DNA of 44,547 nt from Rhodocyclales bacterium (lineage in GTDB: Bacteria > Pseudomonadota > Gammaproteobacteria > Burkholderiales > Rhodocyclaceae): assembly GCA_016192435.1 (NCBI GenBank), contig JACPUD010000078.1, positions 1 through 44,547 on the forward strand. The letters are read 5' to 3'. Shown one piece after another: positions 18,631-26,773 of the stretch (positions are counted from its first letter, which is position 1; every line of letters begins with the position of its first letter). Below the pieces are notes generated by a model. The model was not told where the DNA came from. It saw only the letters and a list, made by a program, of their open reading frames with translations, and ran no database searches. Made by a program: the position numbers and the translations under genes.

Positions 18631-18656
18631 AAAAAAAAGGGGGCGTGGCCCGCCCC
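18631..18656 (-). terminator. Intrinsic terminator between gltA and odhA
   Basis: On the minus strand GGGGCG and CGCCCC form a 6-bp stem around a 5-base loop. After one or two C bases there is an 8-base T-run. It is 10-36 bases after the gltA stop and 31 bases before the odhA start. This would split the TCA run into sdh-gltA and odhA-odhB-lpdA levels. Confidence 0.75.
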
Positions 18657-18666
18657 TCCTTATGCC

Positions 18667-19959
18667 TCAGCGCTGATTCAGCGGCTTGACGTCGCGACGC
18701 GCGGCACCGATGTAAAGCTGACGCGGACGACCGATCTTGTACTCGGGATCGGTAATCATCTCTTCCCACTGCACCATCCAGCCCACGGTGCGGGCCAGGG
18801 CGAAGATGCAGGTGAACATCGAGGTCGGGATGCCCAGCGCACGCTGCACGATGCCCGAGTAGAAATCGACGTTCGGGTAGAGCTTCTTCTCCACGAAGTA
18901 GGGGTCTTCCAGTGCGATCTTTTCCAGTTCCTTGGCCAGCTTGAACAGGCGGTCGTTCTCCAGGCCCAGTTCGGCGAGAACGTCGGCGCAGACCTTGCCC
19001 ATCAGCTTGGCGCGCGGATCGAAGTTCTTGTACACGCGATGGCCGAAGCCCATCAGCTTGAAGCTGTCGTTCTTGTCCTTGGCGCGCTTGATGTACTCGC
19101 CGACGCGGGATACGTCGCCGATCTCCTCCAGCATCTGCAGGCACGCCTCGTTGGCGCCGCCGTGAGCGGGACCCCAGAGACAGGCAATACCGGCCGAGAT
19201 GCAGGCGAAGGGATTGGCGCCGCTGGACCCGGCCAGGCGCACGGTCGAGGTCGAGGCATTCTGCTCGTGGTCGGCATGCAGCGTGAAAATGATGTCCAGC
19301 GCACGGGTCAGCACCGGATTCGGCTTGTATTCCTCGCAAGGCGTGCCGAACATCATGTGCATGAAGTTGGCGGTGTAGTCGAGGTCGTTGCGCGGATACA
19401 TGAAAGGCTGGCCGATGTTGTACTTGTAGGCCATGGCGACGATGGTCGGCAGCTTGGCCACCAGACGGTTGAACGATACGTTGCGGTCGGCCGGATCGGA
19501 AAAGTCCGTGGCATCGTGATAAAAGGCCGACAGCGCGCCGACGACGCCGACCATCACAGCCATCGGATGGGCGTCACGGCGGAAACCCTGGAAGAACTTG
19601 ACCAGTTGCTCGTGCACCATGGTGTGCTTCTTGATCGTGGTCTCGAACTCGGACTTCTGTGCCTGGTTCGGCAGTTCGCTGTTCTTCAGCAGGTAGGCGA
19701 CTTCGAGGAAGTTGCAGTTTTCGGCCAGTTGTTCGATCGGATAGCCGCGATACAGCAACTCGCCCTTGTCGCCGTCGATGAAGGTCACCTTCGACTGGCA
19801 GCTTGCCGTCGAAAGAAAGCCGGAGTCATAAGTAAACAATCCGGTCTTGGCGCCCAGGGTGCGGATGTCGATCACATCGTTGCCGTGAACTCCTGTCATC
19901 ACCGGGAACTCCACGGTCTTGCCGTCTATGGTCAGGCTTGCTGTGCGATTCGTGCTCAT
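18667..19959 (-). CDS. gltA: Citrate synthase (type II)
   Basis: A 430-residue citrate synthase joining acetyl-CoA and oxaloacetate. Active-site segments are [13 protein letters not shown] and [12 protein letters not shown] (His), [13 protein letters not shown] (His), and [11 protein letters not shown] (Asp). The N-terminal beta-rich domain ([12 protein letters not shown]...) is that of the hexameric NADH-sensitive Gram-negative type. The start at 19959 has AGAGGAT upstream. It sits 37 bases after sdhE in the sdh run and is followed by an intrinsic terminator. Confidence 0.97.
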   Translation of the reverse strand: MSTNRTASLTIDGKTVEFPVMTGVHGNDVIDIRTLGAKTGLFTYDSGFLSTASCQSKVTFIDGDKGELLYRGYPIEQLAENCNFLEVAYLLKNSELPNQAQKSEFETTIKKHTMVHEQLVKFFQGFRRDAHPMAVMVGVVGALSAFYHDATDFSDPADRNVSFNRLVAKLPTIVAMAYKYNIGQPFMYPRNDLDYTANFMHMMFGTPCEEYKPNPVLTRALDIIFTLHADHEQNASTSTVRLAGSSGANPFACISAGIACLWGPAHGGANEACLQMLEEIGDVSRVGEYIKRAKDKNDSFKLMGFGHRVYKNFDPRAKLMGKVCADVLAELGLENDRLFKLAKELEKIALEDPYFVEKKLYPNVDFYSGIVQRALGIPTSMFTCIFALARTVGWMVQWEEMITDPEYKIGRPRQLYIGAARRDVKPLNQR

Positions 19960-19996
19960 AATCAGATCCTCTTTCAGGTCCGTTGAAATGCTTCTG

Positions 19997-20266
19997 TCAC
20001 TCAAAATTGGCGGCGGGTGAAACTTCCCGCAGCCGCTCGATCATTTGCTTCAACTGTGGATCATCGGTGGTCTCCCTGCCGCTCACCAATGCCCACAAGT
20101 CGTGGTCCTGCAGTTCCAGCAGGCGCTCCAGCGCCGCCTCTCCTTGCGCATCGAGATCGCCTTCATGGCGCTCCCAGAAGCGGTCAAACACCAGATCCAG
20201 TTCCAACAGGGCACGCCGGCAATGCCATTTCAGGCGATTGATGCGTGCCTTGCGGTCTTCAGCCAT
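19997..20266 (-). CDS. sdhE: SdhE FAD assembly factor
   Basis: An 89-residue protein of the SdhE/YgfY family, which promotes covalent FAD attachment to SdhA. It contains [20 protein letters not shown], close to the RGMRELD-like helix of the family (here CRRALLELD in place of RRGMLELD), and [15 protein letters not shown], matching the D-x-D-L-x-x-W motif. It begins two bases after sdhB and precedes gltA, the usual betaproteobacterial order. Confidence 0.93.
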   Translation of the reverse strand: MAEDRKARINRLKWHCRRALLELDLVFDRFWERHEGDLDAQGEAALERLLELQDHDLWALVSGRETTDDPQLKQMIERLREVSPAANFE

Positions 20267-20268
20267 GG

Positions 20269-20997
20269 TCAGACGGCCCGGCGGACCATCATTTCCTTGA
20301 TCTTGCCGATCGCCTTGGTCGGGTTCAGGCCCTTCGGGCAGACATCGACGCAGTTCATGATGGTGTGGCAGCGGAACAGCCGATAGGGGTCTTCCAGATC
20401 GTCGAGCCGCTCGCTGGTGGCCTGATCGCGCGTGTCGGCGATGAAGCGGTAGGCGGCGAGCAGGCCGGCCGGACCGACGAACTTGTCGGGGTTCCACCAG
20501 AAGGACGGGCAGGAGGTCGAACAGCAGGCGCAGAGGATGCACTCGTAGAGCCCGTTGAGTTCCTCGCGGTCCTCGGGCGACTGCAGGCGCTCGCGCTCGG
20601 GCGGCGGATCGTTGTTGATCAGGTAGGGCTTGATCGAGTTGTACTGCTTGAAGAACTGCGTCATGTCAACGATCAGGTCGCGGATCACCGGCAGGCCCGG
20701 CAGCGGGCGCAGCAAGATGGGCTTGCCTTCCGGGAAGCTGTCCATCGCGGTCAGGCAGGCTAGGCCGTTCTTGCCGTTGATGTTCATCGCGTCGGAGCCG
20801 CAGACGCCTTCGCGGCAGGAGCGGCGGAAAGCGATCGAATCGTCCTTGGCCTTGAGCTTGACCATGGCGTCGAGTAGCTTGCGGTCGGTCGACTCGATCT
20901 CGACCGAGATGTCCTGCATATAGGGTTTGGCGTCCTGGTCCGGATCGTAGCGATAGATCTTGAACTGGACGGTACGGTTGGCGTTCGTCATCGTCAT
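20269..20997 (-). CDS. sdhB: Succinate dehydrogenase iron-sulfur subunit
   Basis: A 242-residue electron-transfer subunit of complex II. The [2Fe-2S] ligands are in CREGVCGSDAMNINGKNGLAC. CILCACCSTSCPSFW holds [4Fe-4S] ligands, and the [3Fe-4S] ligands are completed by CHTIMNCVDVCPKGLNP. The start is 20997, or 20991 as a second in-frame ATG; AGGAATG lies upstream. It is 6 bases after sdhA. Confidence 0.97.
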   Translation of the reverse strand: MTMTNANRTVQFKIYRYDPDQDAKPYMQDISVEIESTDRKLLDAMVKLKAKDDSIAFRRSCREGVCGSDAMNINGKNGLACLTAMDSFPEGKPILLRPLPGLPVIRDLIVDMTQFFKQYNSIKPYLINNDPPPERERLQSPEDREELNGLYECILCACCSTSCPSFWWNPDKFVGPAGLLAAYRFIADTRDQATSERLDDLEDPYRLFRCHTIMNCVDVCPKGLNPTKAIGKIKEMMVRRAV

Positions 20998-21003
20998 TCC
21001 TTG

Positions 21004-22803
21004 TCAGTAGGCGCGCTTCTTGAGCTCGATGGTGTCGACACTCATCGGCTTCATCTGTACCGCCTTGTAATCGAGGCGATTGCCTTCGCGGTACCACAGC
21101 GAGTGCTTGAGCCAGTTCTTGTCGTCGCGTCCGTCCGGCGTTTCCGGGGTATCCGTGGCGTCGTCGCGGACGTGGGCGCCGCGCGACTCGGTGCGGGCAT
21201 TGGCGGACGTCATGGTGGCCTTGGCGACTTCGATCAGGTTGTCGAGTTCCAGCGCTTCGATGCGTGCGGTGTTGAACACCATCGACTTGTCCTTGATCTG
21301 GGTACGGGCGACCTGCTCGGCGATTTCGCCGATGCGCTGCACACCCTCGGCCAGCATGCCCTTGAAGCGGAACACGCCGGCATGTTTCTGCATGGTGCGT
21401 TGCATGGTCAGCCGCGTGTCATGCACATCGGCGCCATCCTTCTGCTGGTTCAGACGATCGACGCGCGCCAGGGTCTTGTCGATGGCTTCCTGCGGCAAGG
21501 GCTTGTGCGCATTGACGCTGTTTTTCAGATCGGCCACGGCGGTTTCTCCGGCCGACTTGCCGAACACCAGCAGGTCGAGCAGCGAATTGGTGCCGAGACG
21601 GTTGGCGCCGTGCACCGAGGCACAGGCGCATTCGCCGGCGGCATAGAAACCCTGCACCGGCTCGCTCTGGTTGCCGCCCTTGGGCACCACGACCTGCCCC
21701 AGGTAATTGGTCGGAATGCCGCCCATTTGGTAGTGGGCGGTCGGCACCACGGGCAGGGGTTCCTTGAGGCAATCGACACCGGCGAACTGGACGCCGATTT
21801 CATGTATGCCCGGCAGGCGTTTCATGATGGTCTCGGGCGGCAGATGGGTGATGTCGAGCAGCACGAAATCCTTGTTCGGACCACAGCCGCGACCTTCGTT
21901 GATCTCGGTGGTCATCGCGCGCGAGACCACGTCGCGCGAGGCCAGGTCTTTGGCATTCGGTGCGTAGCGCTCCATGAAACGCTCGCCGGCAGAATTGCGC
22001 AGGATACCGCCTTCGCCGCGCACACCTTCGGTGATCAACACGCCGGCACCGGCCACGCCGGTCGGATGGAACTGCCAGAACTCCATGTCTTCGAGCGGGA
22101 TGCCGGCACGCGCCGCCATGCCCAGGCCGTCGCCGGTATTGATGAAGGCGTTGGTCGAGGAATAGAAGATACGCCCTGCTCCGCCGGTGGCGAAGATCGT
22201 CGCCTTGGCGTGGAAGACCACGATCTCGCCGGTTTCCATGTCCATCGCGGTGACGCCCAGCACGTCGCCGTCGGCATCGCGCACCAGGTCGAGCGCCTGC
22301 CATTCAACGAAGAACTGCGTGTTGACCTTGACGTTGCGCTGATACATCGCGTGCAGCATGGCGTGACCGGTGCGGTCGGCCGCGGCGCAGGAACGGCGCA
22401 CCGGTTTCTCGCCGAAGTTCGACATGTGGCCGCCGAAGGGGCGCTGGTAGATCTTGCCGTTGTCGAGGCGGTCGAAAGGCATGCCGTAGTGTTCGAGTTC
22501 GACCACGACTTCGTTGGCCTTGCGGCACATGAATTCGATCGCATCCTGGTCGCCGAGCCAGTCGGAACCCTTGATCGTGTCGTACATGTGCCAGTGCCAG
22601 TGGTCTTCCTCGGAGTTGCCCAAGCTGGCGGCGACGCCGCCCTGTGCCGCGACGGTATGCGAGCGGGTGGGGAAAACCTTGGTCAGCACGGCAGTCTTGT
22701 AGCCGGCTTCGGACAACTGAATCGCGGCGCGCAGGCCGGCGCCGCCGGCACCGACAATGACCGCATCGAATTTGCGAACGGTGTAATTCAAATTCACAGT
22801 CAT
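21004..22803 (-). CDS. sdhA: Succinate dehydrogenase flavoprotein subunit
   Basis: A 599-residue FAD protein oxidising succinate to fumarate. It has the dinucleotide-binding VGAGGAGLRAA, the covalent FAD histidine in RSHTVAAQGG, FHPTGV, EGVRGEGGILRNSAGERFMERY and GANRLGTNSLLDLLVFG, and the C-terminal RTESRGAHVRDD and KNWLKHSLW. Normal length. Its start overlaps the sdhD stop by 4 bases, indicating translational coupling. Confidence 0.97.
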   Translation of the reverse strand: MTVNLNYTVRKFDAVIVGAGGAGLRAAIQLSEAGYKTAVLTKVFPTRSHTVAAQGGVAASLGNSEEDHWHWHMYDTIKGSDWLGDQDAIEFMCRKANEVVVELEHYGMPFDRLDNGKIYQRPFGGHMSNFGEKPVRRSCAAADRTGHAMLHAMYQRNVKVNTQFFVEWQALDLVRDADGDVLGVTAMDMETGEIVVFHAKATIFATGGAGRIFYSSTNAFINTGDGLGMAARAGIPLEDMEFWQFHPTGVAGAGVLITEGVRGEGGILRNSAGERFMERYAPNAKDLASRDVVSRAMTTEINEGRGCGPNKDFVLLDITHLPPETIMKRLPGIHEIGVQFAGVDCLKEPLPVVPTAHYQMGGIPTNYLGQVVVPKGGNQSEPVQGFYAAGECACASVHGANRLGTNSLLDLLVFGKSAGETAVADLKNSVNAHKPLPQEAIDKTLARVDRLNQQKDGADVHDTRLTMQRTMQKHAGVFRFKGMLAEGVQRIGEIAEQVARTQIKDKSMVFNTARIEALELDNLIEVAKATMTSANARTESRGAHVRDDATDTPETPDGRDDKNWLKHSLWYREGNRLDYKAVQMKPMSVDTIELKKRAY

Positions 22804-23144
22804 AGCCTCCAGATGATCTGTACGGCCCAGCCGGCATAGCCGACCAGGGCGAGCAGCGTCAATACGTGCAGAATGACGCGCAGCGCCGCCGAATTGAGGT
22901 AGTCCATCCAGATGTCCCTGATGCCGACCCAGGCGTGATAGCAGAGGCTGACGATGAACAGGAAGCTGATGTAGCGGATGAAGCCGTTGGCCATGAAAGC
23001 CTGCCAGGCCTCGCGCGACGCTGTTGCACCACCCAGCGCCGCGGCGAAGATGATCAGCGTATACACGGCCATGACAACGCCGGTGACGCGCTGCGCCAGC
23101 CAGTCCTTGAGGCCGTAATGGGCACCAACAACGAGACGGTTCAT
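22800..23144 (-). CDS. sdhD: Succinate dehydrogenase membrane anchor subunit
   Basis: A 114-residue subunit with three transmembrane helices, at about residues 17-38, 55-75 and 88-111. LCYHAWVGIRDIWMDY carries the conserved heme-ligand histidine and the quinone-site Asp/Tyr. It sits between sdhC (one base apart) and sdhA (4-base overlap). Confidence 0.93.
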   Translation of the reverse strand: MNRLVVGAHYGLKDWLAQRVTGVVMAVYTLIIFAAALGGATASREAWQAFMANGFIRYISFLFIVSLCYHAWVGIRDIWMDYLNSAALRVILHVLTLLALVGYAGWAVQIIWRL

Positions 23145-23145
23145 G

Positions 23146-23541
23146 TCAGTAGGCTCCCAGCAATTTCAGGCCGAAGACCAGGGTCAGCGCCAGGCTGATG
23201 ACCATGACCGCCATGGCCGAATTGTGCGCCTGCTGCTTCTCGACGCCGACGTGGACGTCGATCAGCAGGATGCGGATGCCCATGCAGAAGTGATGCAGGA
23301 AGGCCCACAACAGGCCCAGCAGGATCAGTTTGACCAGCCAGTTGCCGGTCACGGCGGCGAAGAGTTCAGCGCTTTGCTGCGTCGATCCGAGCGAAAGCTG
23401 CAGCAGCCAGATAAGCAGCGGTAGCATCAGGAACAAACCGGCGCCGCTGACGCGGTGCAGAATCGATGCGAATCCGGCCAGGGGCAGCCGGATTTCATGA
23501 AGCGCCAAATACTTCGGACGCTGTTTGGTCAACTCTGGCAT
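23146..23541 (-). CDS. sdhC: Succinate dehydrogenase cytochrome b556 subunit
   Basis: A 131-residue three-helix subunit. RPKYLALHEIRLPLAGFASILHRVSGAGLF holds the quinone-site Ser/Arg. HHFCMGIRILLIDVHVG holds the heme-ligand His. It is the first gene of the sdh run, with AAGGAGGGA upstream of the ATG. Confidence 0.95.
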   Translation of the reverse strand: MPELTKQRPKYLALHEIRLPLAGFASILHRVSGAGLFLMLPLLIWLLQLSLGSTQQSAELFAAVTGNWLVKLILLGLLWAFLHHFCMGIRILLIDVHVGVEKQQAHNSAMAVMVISLALTLVFGLKLLGAY

Positions 23542-23560
23542 AGCTAAATCCCTCCTTTAC

Positions 23561-23610
23561 GCGCCGTTTTTGATGCGGCGCACTATAAAACAATACGTAT
23601 CAACTGAAAA
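23561..23610 (-). promoter_or_regulatory. sdhC promoter with two nearby inverted repeats
   Basis: On the minus strand TTTTCA and TATAGT (plus strand 23582-23587) are 17 bases apart, a fair sigma-70 promoter. The palindrome ATACGTAT (23593-23600) lies inside the spacer. GCGCCG/CGGCGC arms (23561-23566, 23576-23581) flank a 9-base loop around the expected start of transcription. Both repeats could be operators. The site does not resemble the GTCTTAT palindrome beside mdh. Confidence 0.45.
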
Positions 23611-23628
23611 CAATTTTTATACGGATCG

Positions 23629-24456
23629 CTAGCCCAGCTCGTTGAAGTAGCAGTGATCATTGGTCGAATACAGACCACGTCGCCACTCCACGGGTTTATC
23701 GGCATAGGAGAAGCTGACCCGTTCGACCGACAACAGCGGGCTGCCCTCCGCCACGCCCAGCAGTTCCGCACTGGAGCGATCCGCCGGGACGGCGCGCAGC
23801 CGCTCCTCGGCGCGAATCATGCGGACGCCGAATTGATTCTCGAAGAAGCTGTAGAGAGATCCCTGATAGTCGCGCAGCATGTCCAGGGAGACAGTGCCGA
23901 AGATGCTGCCCGGCAGGTAGATTTCGTCGACCACCACCGGCTTGCCGGAAAACTTCAGCAGACGGCGCACGATGTTGATCGGATCGCCGATATTGAGTTC
24001 GAGCATGCGCGCGACTTCGGGACCGGCCTTGGCGCGCCAGCATTCGAGCGGGACGCTCTGGGCCTGTTCGATGCCGCCCGCCAGCGGCACCAGCCGCAAA
24101 AAGCGGAAAAAGGCACGGGGGTCGTCGTGCGATGCAACAAAAGTTCCCTTGCCTTGGCGCCGCAGCAGCAGATTCTCCGCCGCCATTTCGTCGATGGCCT
24201 TGCGCACGGTGCCCTGGCTGACGTTGAAACGTATCGCCAACTCGGATTCGCTGGGTATCGCCTCGCCCGGACGCCATTCGCCCGATTCGAGCCTTTGCAG
24301 CAACAGGCTCTTGATCTGACGGTAAAGGGGGCTGAAGGTCGGCGACGACGCCCCGGAGGATGCCCCCTTGGCGGGCGTCGCCGAAGATGCGCTGCTTGCC
24401 TGCGCATCGGTGGAAGCCCCTTTCGGGGATAAGGCAGAATGCGGCATGGGTGACAT
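23629..24456 (-). CDS. GntR-family (UTRA domain) regulator beside the TCA genes
   Basis: About 275 residues. An Ala/Ser-rich N-terminal tail leads to the GntR winged helix (PLYRQIKSLLLQRLESGEWRPGEAIPSESELAIRFNVSQGTVRKAIDEMAAENLLLRRQGKGTFVA). A UTRA effector domain follows (RRLLKFSGKPVVVDEIYLPGSIFG..., SFSYADKPVEWRRGLYST). Members of this HutC-like subfamily bind small metabolites and near-palindromic DNA. It lies between sdhC and mdh, an arrangement seen in betaproteobacteria, and likely regulates the TCA genes and itself. The effector is unknown. The start is uncertain: 24456 is used, with 24447 and 24489 as in-frame alternatives, all with poor ribosome-binding sites. Confidence 0.88.
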   Translation of the reverse strand: MSPMPHSALSPKGASTDAQASSASSATPAKGASSGASSPTFSPLYRQIKSLLLQRLESGEWRPGEAIPSESELAIRFNVSQGTVRKAIDEMAAENLLLRRQGKGTFVASHDDPRAFFRFLRLVPLAGGIEQAQSVPLECWRAKAGPEVARMLELNIGDPINIVRRLLKFSGKPVVVDEIYLPGSIFGTVSLDMLRDYQGSLYSFFENQFGVRMIRAEERLRAVPADRSSAELLGVAEGSPLLSVERVSFSYADKPVEWRRGLYSTNDHCYFNELG

Positions 24457-24489
24457 TGGAACATATTTTTTACAGCTCGTCCACACCAT

Positions 24490-24511
24490 GTCTTATGTCT
24501 TATATAAGACA
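24490..24511. promoter_or_regulatory. GntR operator candidate: 16-bp palindrome plus extra half-site
   Basis: TGTCTTATATAAGACA (24496-24511) is a perfect palindrome. An extra direct copy of its left arm, GTCTTAT, abuts it at 24490-24496. It sits between gntR and mdh, 11 bases upstream of the mdh -35 element, and would overlap the gntR start region. The centre TATA with flanking GTC/GAC is compatible with HutC-type GntR operators. Confidence 0.65.
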
Positions 24512-24522
24512 ACTAACAGATA

Positions 24523-24551
24523 TTGACACAGCGCAGCATCGGTTTTAAGAT
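24523..24551 (+). promoter_or_regulatory. Sigma-70 promoter of mdh
   Basis: A perfect TTGACA -35 (24523-24528) and TAAGAT -10 (24546-24551) are 17 bases apart. They lie just downstream of the palindromic operator and about 110 bases upstream of the mdh start, leaving a long 5' leader in which I see no clear structure. Confidence 0.75.
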
Positions 24552-24670
24552 TTCGTCCGGCATCCTCGTCGTATCGTCCGCAATCATCGCTGCCGCGTCG
24601 CGCGCCATCCGATCGGCCGGCATTCATGCAGTCTTGACCAATCGATTCAAACTGATACAGGAGTTCAAAA

Positions 24671-25660
24671 ATGGCAAAAGCCCCCGTTCGTGTTGCAGTG
24701 ACCGGCGCCGCCGGACAAATCGGCTACGCCCTGGTGTTTCGCATAGCTGCCGGTGAAATGCTCGGCAAGGATCAACCCGTGATTCTGCAAATGCTCGAAC
24801 TGCCGATGGAGAAGGCCCAGGCGGCATTGAAGGGCGTCATGATGGAACTCGACGACTGCGCCTTCCCGACCCTGGCCGGGATGGTCGGCACCGACGATCC
24901 GAAGGTCGCCTTCAAGGATGCCGATTACGCCCTGCTGGTCGGCGCCAAGCCGCGCGGCCCGGGCATGGAGCGCAAGGACCTGCTGATGGAAAACGCCAAG
25001 ATCTTCATCGAACAAGGCAAGGCATTGAACGATGTCGCTTCGCGCAACGTCAAAGTGCTGGTGGTCGGCAACCCGGCCAACACCAATGCTTATATCGCCA
25101 TGAAATCCGCGCCCAGCCTGCCCAAGAAGAACTTCACCGCCATGCTGCGGCTGGACCACAACCGCGCGATTTCCCAGCTCGCGACACGCACCGGCAAGAC
25201 CGTCTCCGATGTCGAGAAGATGATCGTCTGGGGCAACCACTCGCCCACCATGTACCCCGATCTGCGCTTCTGCACCGTCGCCGGCACGGCCGCTCCCGCC
25301 GCGATCAATGACGAGGCCTGGTACCGCAACGAGTACATTCCGACCGTCGGCAAGCGCGGCGCCGCGATCATCGCCGCCCGCGGCGCATCGTCGGCCGCTT
25401 CGGCCGCCAACGCCGCGATCGACCACATGCACGACTGGGCGCTCGGCACCCAGGGCAAATGGGTCACCATGGGCGTACCGTCCGACGGCAGCTACGGCAT
25501 CCCGCAGGACATCATCTACGGCGTTCCGGTGACTTGCGAAGGCGGTGAGTACAAGCGTGTCGAAGGCCTGGCCGTCGATGACTACTCGCGCACCATGATG
25601 GACAAGACGCTGGCCGAGCTGCAGGAAGAGCAAGCCGGCGTTTCAGGCCTCCTCGGCTGA
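24671..25660 (+). CDS. mdh: Malate dehydrogenase (NAD-dependent)
   Basis: A 329-residue enzyme of the lactate/malate dehydrogenase family, oxidising malate to oxaloacetate. The NAD-binding GAAGQIG is at 12-18. Other features are [16 protein letters not shown] (substrate Arg loop), [18 protein letters not shown] and the catalytic WGNHS. It is of the group resembling eukaryotic cytosolic MDH, common in betaproteobacteria. It has an AGGAG ribosome-binding site. It is the first gene of the plus-strand run with the CitE-like gene and acnB. Confidence 0.96.
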   Translation: MAKAPVRVAVTGAAGQIGYALVFRIAAGEMLGKDQPVILQMLELPMEKAQAALKGVMMELDDCAFPTLAGMVGTDDPKVAFKDADYALLVGAKPRGPGMERKDLLMENAKIFIEQGKALNDVASRNVKVLVVGNPANTNAYIAMKSAPSLPKKNFTAMLRLDHNRAISQLATRTGKTVSDVEKMIVWGNHSPTMYPDLRFCTVAGTAAPAAINDEAWYRNEYIPTVGKRGAAIIAARGASSAASAANAAIDHMHDWALGTQGKWVTMGVPSDGSYGIPQDIIYGVPVTCEGGEYKRVEGLAVDDYSRTMMDKTLAELQEEQAGVSGLLG

Positions 25661-25705
25661 TGACGGTCGGCAGGATGCGGCGCAGCACACTGAGATCGAA
25701 CTGAG

Positions 25706-26752
25706 GTGAGCCAGCCGCTGCATCCTGCCGCTGTCCTGTATCAGGGCGCCAAGCCCTTTCCGGCGCTCGCCGCCTGCGAGCATTTCGCCGGGTCGGAAAA
25801 TAACCTGCGCAAGGCCCTGCAGTTGCAATCGGAGCTGCTGGTCGACGATCGTCCGGTGTTCGACATCACCGCCGATTGCGAGGATGGCGCGCCCGCCGGG
25901 CGCGAAGCCGAACATGCCGAAATGATCGCCGGCCTGCTGTTGAGCCCCGACAACCGCCACGCGCGGCTCGGCGCGCGGATCCACGACGTGACCCATGCGC
26001 ATTGGCGCGACGACCTGCAAATCATCGTCGGCCGCGCCGGTAGGCAACTGGCTTACATCGTGTTGCCCAAGGTCGACAGCGCCGACGACGCGCTGACCCA
26101 GATCGTCGCCCTCGATGAAGTTCGCAGCCTCTACGACATCGAGCGCGAAATACCGGTCCATGTGCTGATCGAGACGCCCGGTGCGCTGCATGAAGTCTGG
26201 CAGATCGCCGCGCTGCCGCATGTCGAATCGATCGATTTCGGCCTGATGGATTTCGTCAGCGCCCATCATGGCGCGATTCCCGGCAGCACCATGCGCTCGC
26301 CGGACCAGTTTTCCCATCCGCTGATCGCCCGCGCCAAATGCGAAATCGCCGCAGCGGCGCTGGGCAATGGCGTGATTCCGGCGCACAACGTGACCACCGA
26401 ACTCAACGACCCCGATGTCGTGCGCGAAGACGCGCGCCGCGCGCGCCAGGAATTCGGTTTCCTGCGCATGTGGAGCATCCATCCGCGGCAGATCCAGCCC
26501 ATCGTCGAAGCCATGCGGCCGGATTTTGCCGAAGTGACGGAGGCCGCCGGCATCCTGCTGGCCGCGCAGAATGCCCATTGGGGACCGATCGCCTGGGAAG
26601 GCAGGCTGCACGATCGCGCCTCCTATCGCTATTACTGGGAGCTGCTGCGCCGGGCACATGCCACCGGCGCCGCATTGCCGGCCGAAGTCCGGCATCGCTT
26701 CTTCCCCACGGCCGCCGCAGGCGACCAAGAATCAACCTGTCAAACCCACTGA
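25706..26752 (+). CDS. HpcH/HpaI aldolase / citrate lyase beta (CitE)-like protein
   Basis: A 348-residue TIM-barrel lyase-like protein starting with GTG at 25706. Landmarks are FDITADCEDGA, YIVLPKVDSADDA, HVLIETPGALHEVWQIAALPHVESIDFGLMDF and WSIHPRQIQPI. They fit the HpcH/HpaI-CitE superfamily, with the Mg-binding Glu of IETPG and Asp of DCEDGA. No citF, citD or citC is present, so it is unlikely to be part of a classical citrate lyase. A malyl-CoA or related CoA-ester lyase role is possible. It lies 45 bases after mdh and 21 before acnB. Confidence 0.85.
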   Translation: MSQPLHPAAVLYQGAKPFPALAACEHFAGSENNLRKALQLQSELLVDDRPVFDITADCEDGAPAGREAEHAEMIAGLLLSPDNRHARLGARIHDVTHAHWRDDLQIIVGRAGRQLAYIVLPKVDSADDALTQIVALDEVRSLYDIEREIPVHVLIETPGALHEVWQIAALPHVESIDFGLMDFVSAHHGAIPGSTMRSPDQFSHPLIARAKCEIAAAALGNGVIPAHNVTTELNDPDVVREDARRARQEFGFLRMWSIHPRQIQPIVEAMRPDFAEVTEAAGILLAAQNAHWGPIAWEGRLHDRASYRYYWELLRRAHATGAALPAEVRHRFFPTAAAGDQESTCQTH

Positions 26753-26773
26753 ACCCAACGAGAGGACCTCATC

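Noticed and set aside
21001..22839. Long plus-strand frame (612 codons) opposite sdhA
   Set aside because: It mirrors sdhA codon by codon and has no recognisable domain.
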